From NCBI GenBank assembly GCA_002408085.1, contig DHQL01000012.1:83121-138043 (forward strand): DNA of 54,923 bases, read 5' to 3'. How positions within the stretch are numbered: the first letter of the stretch is position 1; each line of letters begins with the position of its first letter. Below are positions 16,394-25,278 of the stretch, piece by piece. Below the pieces are notes generated by a model that saw only the letters and a list, made by a program, of their open reading frames with translations, was not told where the DNA came from and searched no databases. The position numbers and the translations under genes were made by a program. This DNA is from Spirochaeta sp. UBA5339 (lineage in GTDB: Bacteria; Spirochaetota; Spirochaetia; DSM-2461).

Positions 16394-18073
16394 ATGAATC
16401 ATACACCATGGGACTTTCTTGCCGATTTCAAAGGGAAAAAATTCGAGGGGGAGTGGCCTACGCTTCCTGAGGTTCTCGAGATAACCGCCGAACGCTACGG
16501 TGAGCGGAGAGCCTTTACAGCCTATGCACCCGAACTTGTGGAACTGAACTACAATGAGGTTCTTGCCAAATCAAAGATGCTGGGACAGTATCTCCACTCC
16601 CTGGGAGTCAAAAAGGGCGACCGTGTGGGGGTTACCGGAAAGAACTCTCCCGAATGGGGACTGGCCTATCTGGGAATTCTCTTTGCCGGCGGAGTCGTGG
16701 CTCCCATGGACTACGGTCTGAAGGATAAGGAGATCGAAGGCCTGATGGAGATGGCCGATGTGGATATACTCTTCTGTGACGAGGAGAAATTTGATCACTT
16801 CAAGGGGAAAAAGCTCAAGTCCATGATCAGCCTCTCTCCCAAAAAAGAGAACTATATTCTGGATATCAACTTTGAGGGCAGCGCCAAGATCGAACTCCCC
16901 GTAGAGTCGGACCTGGCGGCCATTCTCTTCACCTCCGGAACAACGGGAGTTTCCAAGGGTGTTATGCTGACCCACGCCAACTTTGTCAGCGACGCCTATC
17001 AGGCTCAGGCCCATATGAACATCTTCCACACCGATGTGTTCTACGCCCTTCTGCCTCTTCACCACTCCTACTCCATGCTTGCGGTATTTATCGAATCCCT
17101 CTGTGTGGGATCTGAAGTAGTCTTTGCAAAACAGCTTGCCATCGGTCAGATCCTCAAGGACCTGAAGCAGGGTAAGGTGACCATGTTTCTTGGTGTTCCC
17201 ATGCTCTTCAACAAGCTTATCAAGGGACTTATGAAGGGAATCAAGGAGAAGGGACCCATTGTATACGGTCTGATCCGTTTCCTTATGTGGGTCAGCGGCA
17301 TGATTAAAAAATATCTGGGAGTTAATCCCGGAAAGAAGATGTTCAACGGAATTCTGGCCAAACTCTCTCTGGATACAAACAGAGTCTGTATTTGCGGAGG
17401 AGGCCCCCTTCCCGCATCAACCTTCAAGATGTTCAACCAGCTTGGTATCGACTTTGTTCAGGGTTACGGACTGACCGAGACATCACCCATTGTCGCCCTC
17501 AATCCCAAGGAAGCCTATAAAGAGGAGTCCGTTGGAAAGATGATTCCCGGTACCGAGACAAAGATACTCGATCCCGATGAGAATGGATGCGGAGAGATCG
17601 CCCTCAAGGGTTCCATGGTTATGCAGGGATACTACAAGAACGACGAGGCCACAGCCGAGGTATTTACCGAGGACGGTTTCTTCAAGACAGGAGATGTTGG
17701 TTACCTTGATGCGGACAACTACCTCTATCTGACAGGCCGGGCCAAGTCCATGATTGTTACAGAGGGCGGAAAGAACGTCTTCCCCGAGGAGATTGAGGAC
17801 AAGTTCCAGCTCTACGATGAGATCGAGCAGATCCTGATCAGAGGCTATGTTCTTGATGCCAAGATGAAGACCGAGGGTATCGAAGCCCTGATCTATCCCA
17901 ACCAGGATGCCGATGACATCTCCAGAGATCACTTCCAGAAGGTGATTGATGAGGTGAATTCCGAGCTCAAAGCCTTTCAGAAAATCGGACGATTTCATAT
18001 ACTCGACGAAGCTATGGAAATGACGACCACCAAAAAGATTAAACGCTTCAAGGTGAACGTGAAAGAGGATTAA
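16394..18073 (+). CDS. AMP-dependent acyl-CoA synthetase (long-chain fatty acid ligase type)
   Basis: A 559-aa ANL-superfamily adenylating enzyme. P-loop-like LFTSGTTGVSKGVMLTH, the A5 motif GYGLTETSP, the ATP/hinge region FFKTGDVGYLDADNYLYLTG and the C-terminal catalytic Lys near TTTKKIKRFKV are all present, so it should be active. FadD/AasS-like enzymes activate fatty acids to acyl-CoA or acyl-ACP; a fatty acid is the most likely substrate here. GGAGG lies nine bases before ATG 16394. Its TAA overlaps the next ATG by one base, so the two are coupled. Confidence 0.9.
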   Translation: MNHTPWDFLADFKGKKFEGEWPTLPEVLEITAERYGERRAFTAYAPELVELNYNEVLAKSKMLGQYLHSLGVKKGDRVGVTGKNSPEWGLAYLGILFAGGVVAPMDYGLKDKEIEGLMEMADVDILFCDEEKFDHFKGKKLKSMISLSPKKENYILDINFEGSAKIELPVESDLAAILFTSGTTGVSKGVMLTHANFVSDAYQAQAHMNIFHTDVFYALLPLHHSYSMLAVFIESLCVGSEVVFAKQLAIGQILKDLKQGKVTMFLGVPMLFNKLIKGLMKGIKEKGPIVYGLIRFLMWVSGMIKKYLGVNPGKKMFNGILAKLSLDTNRVCICGGGPLPASTFKMFNQLGIDFVQGYGLTETSPIVALNPKEAYKEESVGKMIPGTETKILDPDENGCGEIALKGSMVMQGYYKNDEATAEVFTEDGFFKTGDVGYLDADNYLYLTGRAKSMIVTEGGKNVFPEEIEDKFQLYDEIEQILIRGYVLDAKMKTEGIEALIYPNQDADDISRDHFQKVIDEVNSELKAFQKIGRFHILDEAMEMTTTKKIKRFKVNVKED

Positions 18074-18864
18074 TGAATCTTACGATACTTGATTCCGTTG
18101 AAGCCCTCGCCCGGAGGGTGGAGCGGGAAACAGGAAAACCCCTTCAGTGGGTCCAGGCCGGCGGTATGCCCGGCATGGTTGAGATAAAGCCGGCCTCCCC
18201 TGAGGAGGCTGCACACACCATCTATATCTCCGAGGGGTTCAAGGACCCCGAGGGACAGCATCTGATAGCCTGCAAGTGCTATCAGATCCTGAGGATGTAT
18301 CAGGAGGAGGAGTCCGCACGGATGATTCCCTCCTCTGATATGAGCCACTTCAACAACGCCAAGATGCGTCTGGCTCTGGATGCCGGAGATCGTCCCGACC
18401 TGGCGAAGGCCCTCAATGAGGATGAGATCGTCAAGGCATGGGTCTTCGGTGTGGTCAATCAGCTGATCAGTCAGCCTCTGGATATCTACATTCAGAAGGC
18501 CATCTATGAACAGATGCCCGATCTTCATAAAATCCGGGAGTCTGTTCTGGAACAGCAGTTTCAGGACTTTCTCTCCGCACAGCGGGAAGAGGTCCGGCTC
18601 TACAGCCCGAAGACCGTCTACGACGCCTCCCTGATTATGAATGCGGTCTACCTCACCCTGCTGGATGAGGTAGCGGGAACCTCCTTTATGGACAGGGTGG
18701 AGAACCTGCCCCAGAGAAGGAAGATAGAGCGTCTTCTTAAGGCTACAAAGGCCACTGAAGACGGCGGACCCGCTGGCGATCGCGCCCGGACCGATCTCTG
18801 GGCCGACTTCCTGGGTATCCGGGACTGGTACGAGTGGGTGCCCTATGGACAGTCCGGGGACTGA
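18073..18864 (+). CDS. Unrecognised 263-aa protein coupled to the acyl-CoA synthetase
   Basis: A soluble, mixed alpha/beta protein that I cannot assign. The segment AHTIYISEGF ... QHLIACKCYQILRMY vaguely recalls the helix of ImmA/IrrE-type zinc peptidases, but no HExxH is present, so such an activity cannot be claimed. No signal peptide or membrane span. Translation is coupled to the acyl-CoA synthetase (TAATG), and its 3' end overlaps the following GNAT gene by 20 bases, so it belongs to a four-gene unit ending with rnmV. Confidence 0.7.
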   Translation: MNLTILDSVEALARRVERETGKPLQWVQAGGMPGMVEIKPASPEEAAHTIYISEGFKDPEGQHLIACKCYQILRMYQEEESARMIPSSDMSHFNNAKMRLALDAGDRPDLAKALNEDEIVKAWVFGVVNQLISQPLDIYIQKAIYEQMPDLHKIRESVLEQQFQDFLSAQREEVRLYSPKTVYDASLIMNAVYLTLLDEVAGTSFMDRVENLPQRRKIERLLKATKATEDGGPAGDRARTDLWADFLGIRDWYEWVPYGQSGD

Positions 18865-19357
18865 GGAAATCCGCCTGCTGCCGGCAGGGGAGGGTGAAAT
18901 TCCGCTGCTGGTGGATATCTCCACCCGGACCTTTCTGGAGCACTCCGAGAGGATGTCTCCCCATCCCGCCGGCGGTCCCGCCGGATACAACAGCATTGAC
19001 TGGCACAAAAAGGCTCTGGAAAATGGCCTTCTCTATAAAATCTGCCGGGGAACTTCGATCCTCGGCGGACTCTATATGACGGAACTTCCCGACTCCTGCG
19101 GCTGGGTCAACAGGGTCTTTCTGGACACCTCCTGTCAGAAACAGGGGATAGGCCGCCGGGTATTCGCTCTTTTAGAGAGACTTCATCCTGATATCGGTAT
19201 ATGGGGGCTGGACACGCCCGAGTGGGCCGTGGATAATCTGGGCTTCTATCACTCCCTGGGGTACCGGGTCATCGAACTCCGCCGGGTGGATGAGGAAGAA
19301 TTCAACCTTGTAATCCTTGAGAAAAGGGCACCGGGAGCAGATTATGCTGAAGATTAA
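18845..19357 (+). CDS. GNAT family N-acetyltransferase
   Basis: 170 aa. The acetyl-CoA-binding motif A is seen as VNRVFLDTSCQKQGIGRRVF (QxxGIG), followed by a typical NLGFYHSLGYRVIE motif B. The acceptor is unknown. It overlaps both neighbours (20 bases upstream, 14 bases downstream), so it is tightly packed in the operon. The ribosome-binding site is weak and lies inside the upstream gene. Confidence 0.82.
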   Translation: MDSPGTEEIRLLPAGEGEIPLLVDISTRTFLEHSERMSPHPAGGPAGYNSIDWHKKALENGLLYKICRGTSILGGLYMTELPDSCGWVNRVFLDTSCQKQGIGRRVFALLERLHPDIGIWGLDTPEWAVDNLGFYHSLGYRVIELRRVDEEEFNLVILEKRAPGADYAED

Positions 19358-19886
19358 GGAACTGATAGTCGTTGAGGGCGTGGACGATGTGGATGCCGTC
19401 AAGAAGGCGGTGGATGCGGAAGTCCTTCCGGTACATGGTTTTGCAGTGCGGTCCAAAAAGACTCTGGACAAGATCCGTTTTGCCGCCGAGAGAGTGGGGG
19501 TTATTGTTCTGACGGATCCCGACCACGCCGGGCAGAATATCAGGGATACCATCGAAAAGGCCGTTCCCAATGTGAAGCACGCCTATATCTCACGGAAAGA
19601 GGGCACCAAACGGGATAATATCGGAGTGGAAAATGCCAATTCTGATGCCATCAGGGCGGCCCTGGAGAAGGCCAGGTACAAGCTGGTCGAGGAGTCCGAG
19701 ACCTTTACCCTTGAAGATATGGACCGCTACGGCCTGAGCGGCGCCGCCGGTTCCAAAGAGAGGCGGCAGGAGCTGGGGCAGATCCTCCGGATCGGCTACG
19801 GCAACACCAAGCAGTTTCTGGCGCGCCTTAACCACTACGGCATTACCCGGGAGGAGCTGGACGAGGCGGCTTCCAGGCTGAAATAG
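19344..19886 (+). CDS. rnmV: Ribonuclease M5
   Basis: A 180-aa Toprim nuclease that matures 5S rRNA. The Toprim Glu motif is VVEGVDDVDAV, the DxD motif is LTDPDHAGQNI, and the C-terminal half (DMDRYGLSG, RLNHYGITREEL) is the RNase M5 accessory region. The start is ATG 19344 with GGGAGC upstream. RNase M5 is best known in Firmicutes; a rnmV homologue in this setting suggests 5S processing independent of RNase E. Confidence 0.88.
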   Translation: MLKIKELIVVEGVDDVDAVKKAVDAEVLPVHGFAVRSKKTLDKIRFAAERVGVIVLTDPDHAGQNIRDTIEKAVPNVKHAYISRKEGTKRDNIGVENANSDAIRAALEKARYKLVEESETFTLEDMDRYGLSGAAGSKERRQELGQILRIGYGNTKQFLARLNHYGITREELDEAASRLK

Positions 19887-19972
19887 AGTCTTCGCCGGGC
19901 GGTCTCTACGGTAAATCCCGGAGTCTGTCTTTTTTTGCTGGCCAGAACCGGATTTTTCGGTTACAAAAGGGT

Positions 19973-21253
19973 ATGCACCCCAAAAGTGATCGCTTTCTTT
20001 TTCTCTGTCACGGCAGAGCTCCGGCTCTCTTCCATATTCTCGGAGTCTTCTCCTCCTATCTTTTTTTGATTCTTCTTATTCCCTCCTTTACCGAAACAGG
20101 GGCCTATTACGACAGCTATCTGAAGAACTTTCGGGTCTTTATGATCTTTTCCTCGGTGCTGAGCTTCTCCCTTCTGTTCTCAAAATCCACATACAGCGCC
20201 GGAATTATGCTTCTCTTCCGCTGCTATCTGATTATGATAATCGGCTATGGTACGGGCGGTCACTTTACTGTGAAACTGATTCTCGGTTTCTCCCTCCTCC
20301 TTGAGTGCGGGGTTATACTGACCTCCCCCTTCAACAAGATTTTTACGGCTCTATTTATTGTTCTGATCCTTCTATCCCAGAACTATCTTCCCCTCTTCGG
20401 TCATACGGCGGGGGTGGAGAGTTTTGCCTCCCTTGAGGTACTGGGAGGAATGGGTTTCCTTCTCACACTCTTCGGTATTGCGGTCAGTCTGATGGTGGGG
20501 CAGGCCGACAGCCGCTCCGAGATGTACAGGAGCCTCAAGATGCAGAAGGATACAATGAAGACCCTGGCCCGTTTCAATGCGGACCTGCAGAACTATGCCC
20601 GCCGGGTGGATATCGAATCCTCCGACAGGGAGAGAAACCGGATCAGCCGTGAGATTCACGATATCTCGGGTTATATCTTTACCAATCTCATAGCTCTTCT
20701 TAATGCGGCCAGCAGCATACCCCCGGAGAACCACTCGGAGCTGTCGGATATTCTGATTACCGCCGGAAAACAGGCCCGGGAGGGGCTGAAGGAGACAAGA
20801 ACCGCCCTGAGGAAGACCCGGGAACTCCCCATTCCCGAGGAGGAGGGTGTACGGGCCATCAACAAGATCATCAGCATCTTCGAGAAGGTCACCGGGGTCT
20901 CTGTCCGGGTCAACTGGGGCAATACGCCCCACTCATTTTCTAGGGAGATGAACTTTGTCCTTTACCGGACCATTCAGGAGGCCCTGACCAATGCGATTCG
21001 CCACGGCAAGGCGACCCAGATAACCATTCACTTCCGGATTGACCGGGGGCTTCTCTATTTGACTATTATCGACAATGGTCAGGGAGCGGAGAAGGTGGTC
21101 AAGGGAATCGGCCTTGCGGGAATGGAGGAGAGAATCGGCAACCTGGGCGGAACGATCGGGGTTGATAGTGCGCCGGGCGGCGGATTTGAGCTTACTGCAC
21201 AAATCCCCCTGAAAAAGCCGGATAAAAAAATGGACTTTCTTTCACCCCAATAA
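19973..21253 (+). CDS. Sensor histidine kinase, NarL/DegS type
   Basis: 426 aa. The N-terminal 170 residues carry about six hydrophobic membrane spans and no large extracellular domain. The HisKA_3 dimerisation helix follows with the phosphorylated His in RERNRISREIHDISGY. The HATPase has the N box EALTNAIRHGKA and G boxes IGLAGMEERIGNLGG / SAPGGGF. It pairs with the NarL-type regulator starting 28 bases downstream. The signal is unknown; a membrane-embedded sensor next to a sugar transporter suggests envelope or nutrient sensing. AAAAGGG lies very close to the ATG, so the start is a little uncertain. Confidence 0.9.
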   Translation: MHPKSDRFLFLCHGRAPALFHILGVFSSYLFLILLIPSFTETGAYYDSYLKNFRVFMIFSSVLSFSLLFSKSTYSAGIMLLFRCYLIMIIGYGTGGHFTVKLILGFSLLLECGVILTSPFNKIFTALFIVLILLSQNYLPLFGHTAGVESFASLEVLGGMGFLLTLFGIAVSLMVGQADSRSEMYRSLKMQKDTMKTLARFNADLQNYARRVDIESSDRERNRISREIHDISGYIFTNLIALLNAASSIPPENHSELSDILITAGKQAREGLKETRTALRKTRELPIPEEEGVRAINKIISIFEKVTGVSVRVNWGNTPHSFSREMNFVLYRTIQEALTNAIRHGKATQITIHFRIDRGLLYLTIIDNGQGAEKVVKGIGLAGMEERIGNLGGTIGVDSAPGGGFELTAQIPLKKPDKKMDFLSPQ

Positions 21254-21281
21254 GAATACATCGGTATATAATGTGAAGGCG

Positions 21282-21944
21282 ATGATCAATGTACTGATTG
21301 TAGATGACCAGAATCTCTTTGCCGAAAGCCTCAAGACCTTTATCCATAACTATACCGAGGATATCCGGGTAGCCGGGATTGCCCCCGACGGCCGGGAGGC
21401 TCTGAAGGTGCAGGAGGAGCTGAATCCCGACCTTGTACTGATGGATGTTCATATGCCCGAGCTCAATGGTGTTGAGACCACAAGACTTCTTCTGGAGAAA
21501 GATCCGAACCTGAAAATCATTATGCTCTCCACCTATGATGAGGATGAGTATGTCCGCCAGGCCCTGGGCTACGGAGCGTCTGGATATCTGCTGAAGGATC
21601 TCTCTCCCACCGAGCTGATCGCCAGTATACGGGCGGTAAACTCCGGTGTCTCCCAGATCTCTCCCCGGCTGATCAACAATCTGATCAACTCCATTCACAA
21701 GGAGGACAGGGCCGCTCTGAACGAGCTGAGCGAGCAGATGGAGTGGATCGAAAAGCTGACCAAACGGGAGAAGGAGATCTTCACCCTGATCGCCACGGGC
21801 TATGACAACGATCAGATCGCCGCGGAGCTCTCCATCTCCGAGCGGACTGTCCGCAACCATGTGAGCATCATCTACTCCAAACTGAATATTGAAAACCGCT
21901 TTCAGATAATCCAGCTGGCCAATAAGATCCACTATCACGTCTGA
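21282..21944 (+). CDS. NarL/FixJ-family response regulator
   Basis: 220 aa. The receiver domain has the acidic pair LIVDDQ, the phosphorylated Asp in DLVLMDVHMPELNG, Thr/Ser in MLSTYDEDEY and Lys in YLLKDLSP. The LuxR-type helix-turn-helix is at the C-terminus (LTKREKEIFTLIATGYDND, ISERTVRNHVSIIYSKL). ATG 21282 or GTG 21273 can be the start; neither has a good ribosome-binding site, as expected if translation is coupled to the kinase gene. Its target may be the adjacent sugar-transport unit. Confidence 0.92.
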   Translation: MINVLIVDDQNLFAESLKTFIHNYTEDIRVAGIAPDGREALKVQEELNPDLVLMDVHMPELNGVETTRLLLEKDPNLKIIMLSTYDEDEYVRQALGYGASGYLLKDLSPTELIASIRAVNSGVSQISPRLINNLINSIHKEDRAALNELSEQMEWIEKLTKREKEIFTLIATGYDNDQIAAELSISERTVRNHVSIIYSKLNIENRFQIIQLANKIHYHV

Positions 21945-22097
21945 GATCCGAACCCTTAAAAAGCTCCTGATATCCAAAAAAACTGTGACATTTGTACCGG
22001 ATACCCTCCTTTTTTTGTGATTTTTGTCTGTATCGGGTTCACTAATCCCGTGGGACAATTATCAGTATCAAATCAAGATCCCCAAAAGGAGAAAAAA

Positions 22098-23408
22098 ATG
22101 AAGAAAGGATTATTATCCATTCTGGTACTCGTTTCTGTTCTGTTTCTGACAGTGTCCTGTTCTAAGAGCAGCGACTCTTCGGGAGGTTCCGCAAAGGCTC
22201 AGAAGATAACCGTATGGTGCTGGGACCCCGCATTCAATATCTACTCAATGAAAGAGGCTGCCAAGGTTTACAGTGAGATGCATCCTGAGGTCACCATCGA
22301 AGTTGTTGACATTCCCGAGAATATCGAAGGAAAGATCGAGGCAGGACTTCAGGCCGGTGGTGCGGGACTTCCCGATATCGCCCTCTTTCAGGACTACATT
22401 ATCGAGAAATTCATTCAGAACTACCCCGGTTCCTTTGTGGATCTGAAGGCCGAAGGCGTAGACTACAGCCAGTTTGCCCAGTACAAGGTTGCTCCCATGA
22501 CAGAAGGTGACTCAGTATACGGTATCCCCTTCGATACAGGTTCAACAGGTTTCTTCCTCCGTTCCGACCTGATCACCGAAGCCGGTCTCAACCCCGAGGA
22601 CTATCAGAAAGAGATGACCTGGTCTGAAATGATTGCCCTGGGCGAAACCATCAAGGCCGCCACCGGCAAACCTCTTATCGCCTATGACAATACCTCCTTC
22701 GACTTCCTGAGAATCATGGTCCAGTCAACTGGAACCCAGTTCTTCAAGGATGACGGCTCCGTAAACTACAACACCCCCGCCGTTAAGAACTCCATCGCTA
22801 TTCTTGAGGAACTCCACTCCAAGGGACTCCTCTACATGGCTGAGGGCTGGAACAACTGGATTGCCGCCTTTAACGGCAGCGAGGCAGCCGGTTTTATGAA
22901 CGCCCTGTGGATCATCGGAACCCTGAAGACCCAGCCCGATCTTTCCGGCAAGTGGATGGTTGTTCCCACTCCCCTTGTTGAGGGTGTAGCGGGAGCCAGA
23001 AACGCCAGTAACAACGGCGGTTCCTCCTGGTATGTTTTCTCCTCTACAAAGAACAAGGATGTGGCTGTGGACTTCCTGAAATCCACCTGGGCCGGTACAT
23101 CAGACGAAGCCCTCGAGTTCTACAACACCATCCTCAAAGGCGCAGGTGCCATGGGTACCTTCCTCCCCAGCCGCGGCGGTTCCAACTACACCGCTCCTGA
23201 TGACTTCTTCTACAAGAGCCAGGCTGTATACGAGGACTTCTCCGAGTGGATGGCAGAAGTTCCCGTTATGTACTACACACCCAACTACCTTGCCATGAGA
23301 ACAGCTCTGAACAACGCACTTCAGAACATGTTCGCCGGAAACCTCAAGTCTATTGATGATGTTATTGCTGCTGCCGAAGCAGAGTACAAACAGGTAACTG
23401 GAAACTGA
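22098..23408 (+). CDS. Sugar ABC transporter substrate-binding lipoprotein
   Basis: A 436-aa family 1 extracellular solute-binding protein. The lipoprotein signal peptide (residues 1-22) ends in the lipobox LTVSC with a Ser-rich tether after it. The mature part starts KITVWCWDPAFNIYSMKEAA and has the GIPFDTGSTGFFLRSDL and ANNxx-like WYVFSSTKNKDVAVDFLKST regions typical of MalE/UgpB types. It binds an oligosaccharide, perhaps a beta-galactoside judging from the GH42 gene downstream. AAAGGAG precedes ATG 22098. Confidence 0.93.
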   Translation: MKKGLLSILVLVSVLFLTVSCSKSSDSSGGSAKAQKITVWCWDPAFNIYSMKEAAKVYSEMHPEVTIEVVDIPENIEGKIEAGLQAGGAGLPDIALFQDYIIEKFIQNYPGSFVDLKAEGVDYSQFAQYKVAPMTEGDSVYGIPFDTGSTGFFLRSDLITEAGLNPEDYQKEMTWSEMIALGETIKAATGKPLIAYDNTSFDFLRIMVQSTGTQFFKDDGSVNYNTPAVKNSIAILEELHSKGLLYMAEGWNNWIAAFNGSEAAGFMNALWIIGTLKTQPDLSGKWMVVPTPLVEGVAGARNASNNGGSSWYVFSSTKNKDVAVDFLKSTWAGTSDEALEFYNTILKGAGAMGTFLPSRGGSNYTAPDDFFYKSQAVYEDFSEWMAEVPVMYYTPNYLAMRTALNNALQNMFAGNLKSIDDVIAAAEAEYKQVTGN

Positions 23409-23423
23409 TCTTTTATATACCTG

Positions 23424-23446
23424 CCGCCCTCCATTCCGGAGGGCGG
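23424..23446 (+). repeat. Intercistronic hairpin after the binding-protein gene
   Basis: A perfect 9-bp GC stem (CCGCCCTCC / GGAGGGCGG) with a 5-base loop and only three T after it. Such hairpins between a binding-protein gene and its permease genes usually stabilise the upstream mRNA and lower downstream expression. Confidence 0.6.
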
Positions 23447-23482
23447 TTTCGACTTGAGAAAAAGCGTTATTAAGGAAATATC

Positions 23483-24370
23483 ATGAAAAAATCATCCAGT
23501 TATCACCGTTATCTGAACCGAACGGGCTGGCGTTTTATCACACCCGCCATGATCCTGTATATTGTTTTTATGCTCTATCCCATCATGTATTCCCTCTTTC
23601 TGGTGACCCAGAAGTGGAGGGGAATGAGCCGCGAGTTTGTGGGACTGGGCAACTTTGTCCGTATGGCCCAGGACCAGATTTTCTGGAAGGCCCTGAGTCA
23701 CAACTTTATCTTTATGCTGATCCAGATTCCCCTGATGGTCTTTCTGGCCATGATCCTGGCGGTTATCCTCAACCAGGGAATCAGACGTTTCCGGGGTCTC
23801 TTCAGGACAGTCTACTTTCTGCCCTGTGTAACCTCCCTGGTTGCCTACTCGGTTCTCTTCAGGATTCTGCTGCAGTCCAACGGTCTTCTGAACAATCTGA
23901 TGCTGAACCTCCATCTTATCGATACCCCCATCGGATGGCTGAACAACCCCTTCTGGGCCAAGGTCACCATTATCCTCGCCCTGACCTGGCGATGGACCGG
24001 ATACAATATGGTTTTTTTTCTGGTGGGACTCCAGAATATCGACAGTGAAATTTACGAGGCCGCTGAAGTGGACGGAGCCTCAAAGATCCGTCAGTTCTTC
24101 AATATAACCCTGCCTCTTCTGATACCGGTGATCCTCTTCTCCATGGTTACCTCCACCAACGGTACCATGCAGCTCTTTGACGAGCCCAACATCCTGACCA
24201 ACGAGGGAGGACCGGCTAATGCGACCATGACGGTGGCCCTCTATATCTACAGGCAGGCATTCGTTCTGAACTCGGACTTCGGTTATGCTTCGGCTCTTTC
24301 CTATGTGATGGTGCTGGTGGCCGGTGTTCTGGCCTTTATTCAGATCAAAGTTTTGAAGGAGAGAAAGTAA
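23483..24370 (+). CDS. Sugar ABC transporter permease (MalF/UgpA type)
   Basis: 295 aa with six membrane spans. The EAA loop that contacts the ATPase reads EIYEAAEVDGASKIRQFFNITLPLL. The ribosome-binding site is AAGGAA. It forms the membrane channel with the next gene product. No ATPase gene is in the cluster, so a shared MsmX/UgpC-type ATPase encoded elsewhere is likely. Confidence 0.93.
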   Translation: MKKSSSYHRYLNRTGWRFITPAMILYIVFMLYPIMYSLFLVTQKWRGMSREFVGLGNFVRMAQDQIFWKALSHNFIFMLIQIPLMVFLAMILAVILNQGIRRFRGLFRTVYFLPCVTSLVAYSVLFRILLQSNGLLNNLMLNLHLIDTPIGWLNNPFWAKVTIILALTWRWTGYNMVFFLVGLQNIDSEIYEAAEVDGASKIRQFFNITLPLLIPVILFSMVTSTNGTMQLFDEPNILTNEGGPANATMTVALYIYRQAFVLNSDFGYASALSYVMVLVAGVLAFIQIKVLKERK

Positions 24371-24371
24371 T

Positions 24372-25196
24372 ATGGCTATGGTAAGACGCAGACTGTCTCC
24401 TGCAAAATTTATTCTGATGATATTCTTTGTGGCCGGTGCGGTAATCTCCCTCTTTCCCTTTATCTGGATGGTGATCGGAACTACACAGAACCCCAACGAT
24501 GTGGTAATGGGTAAGCTGGCCATCGGTGATCAGTTTATGAAGAACTGGGAGTGGATCAACAAGACCTATTCGGTGCTTCTGTTTTTCTGGAACTCATTCA
24601 AGATAGCTATTGTCACCGTCGGCCTGGGGATTGTGATTAACGCCCTGGCGGCCTTCGGATTTGAGAAGTATCCCTCTAAGGGAAGGGACAGGGTCTTCGG
24701 AATCCTTCTTCTGACCCTGATCATTCCCCAGATGGCCATTGTGATCCCCATGTTCCGGCAGATCGCCAGCATGAGGCTCCTGAACACCCATACGGCCATT
24801 ATTCTGCCCTCGGTGATGTCGGTGTTTATCATCTTCTTCCTGAGGCAGAACTTCAAGATGTTCCCCACCGAGATTATGGAAGCCGCCCGTGTGGACGGAG
24901 CGGGGGAGACCAGAATATTCTTCTCCATCGTTGTGCCCGCCATGAAGGCAACCTTCGCCTCGGCCAGCATCTATATGTTCCTTATGCAGTGGAACAGCTA
25001 CCTCTGGCCCCTGATGACCATTCTCAGTGACGAGATGAAAACACTGCCCATCGCCATGTCTTCTATTATGCGTATGTATACGATAGAATACGGCGGACTG
25101 ATGATACTTGTGTGTATCTCTACCTTTCCCATCCTGATCCTCTTCCTTGCCATGCAGAGGCAGTTTGTTCAGGGACTTATGGGATCGGTGAAATAG
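24372..25196 (+). CDS. Sugar ABC transporter permease (MalG/UgpE type)
   Basis: 274 aa with six membrane spans. The EAA motif is EIMEAARVDGAGETRIFFSI. AAGGAGAG lies eight bases before ATG 24372; a second ATG two codons later is also possible. It starts one base after the stop of the first permease, so the two are co-translated. Confidence 0.93.
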   Translation: MAMVRRRLSPAKFILMIFFVAGAVISLFPFIWMVIGTTQNPNDVVMGKLAIGDQFMKNWEWINKTYSVLLFFWNSFKIAIVTVGLGIVINALAAFGFEKYPSKGRDRVFGILLLTLIIPQMAIVIPMFRQIASMRLLNTHTAIILPSVMSVFIIFFLRQNFKMFPTEIMEAARVDGAGETRIFFSIVVPAMKATFASASIYMFLMQWNSYLWPLMTILSDEMKTLPIAMSSIMRMYTIEYGGLMILVCISTFPILILFLAMQRQFVQGLMGSVK

Positions 25197-25200
25197 CTTC

Positions 25201-25253
25201 GCCGGCGGTGTTTCAACAGAAGCCCGGTACATCCGGGTTGAAACACCGCCGGC
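25201..25253 (+). repeat. Long perfect inverted repeat between permease and GH42 genes
   Basis: Arms of 17 bases at 25201-25217 and 25237-25253 are perfectly complementary. An inner CCCGG/CCGG pairing shortens the loop to a few bases. There is no T-run after it, so it is not a classical terminator. It may protect the transporter mRNA, attenuate the GH42 gene or act as a binding site. Confidence 0.7.
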
Positions 25254-25278
25254 AATTTGATAACTGGAGGAAGTGATT

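Noticed and set aside
18240..18300. Possible ImmA/IrrE-type zinc peptidase in the 263-aa protein
   Set aside because: The helix that would carry HExxH reads HLIACKCYQIL, with no second metal His, so the activity is not supported.
19890..19935. Possible terminator after rnmV
   Set aside because: There is a T-run at 19929 and CCGGG/CCCGG pairing, but the loop is large and the stem is separated from the T-run by about 8 bases.
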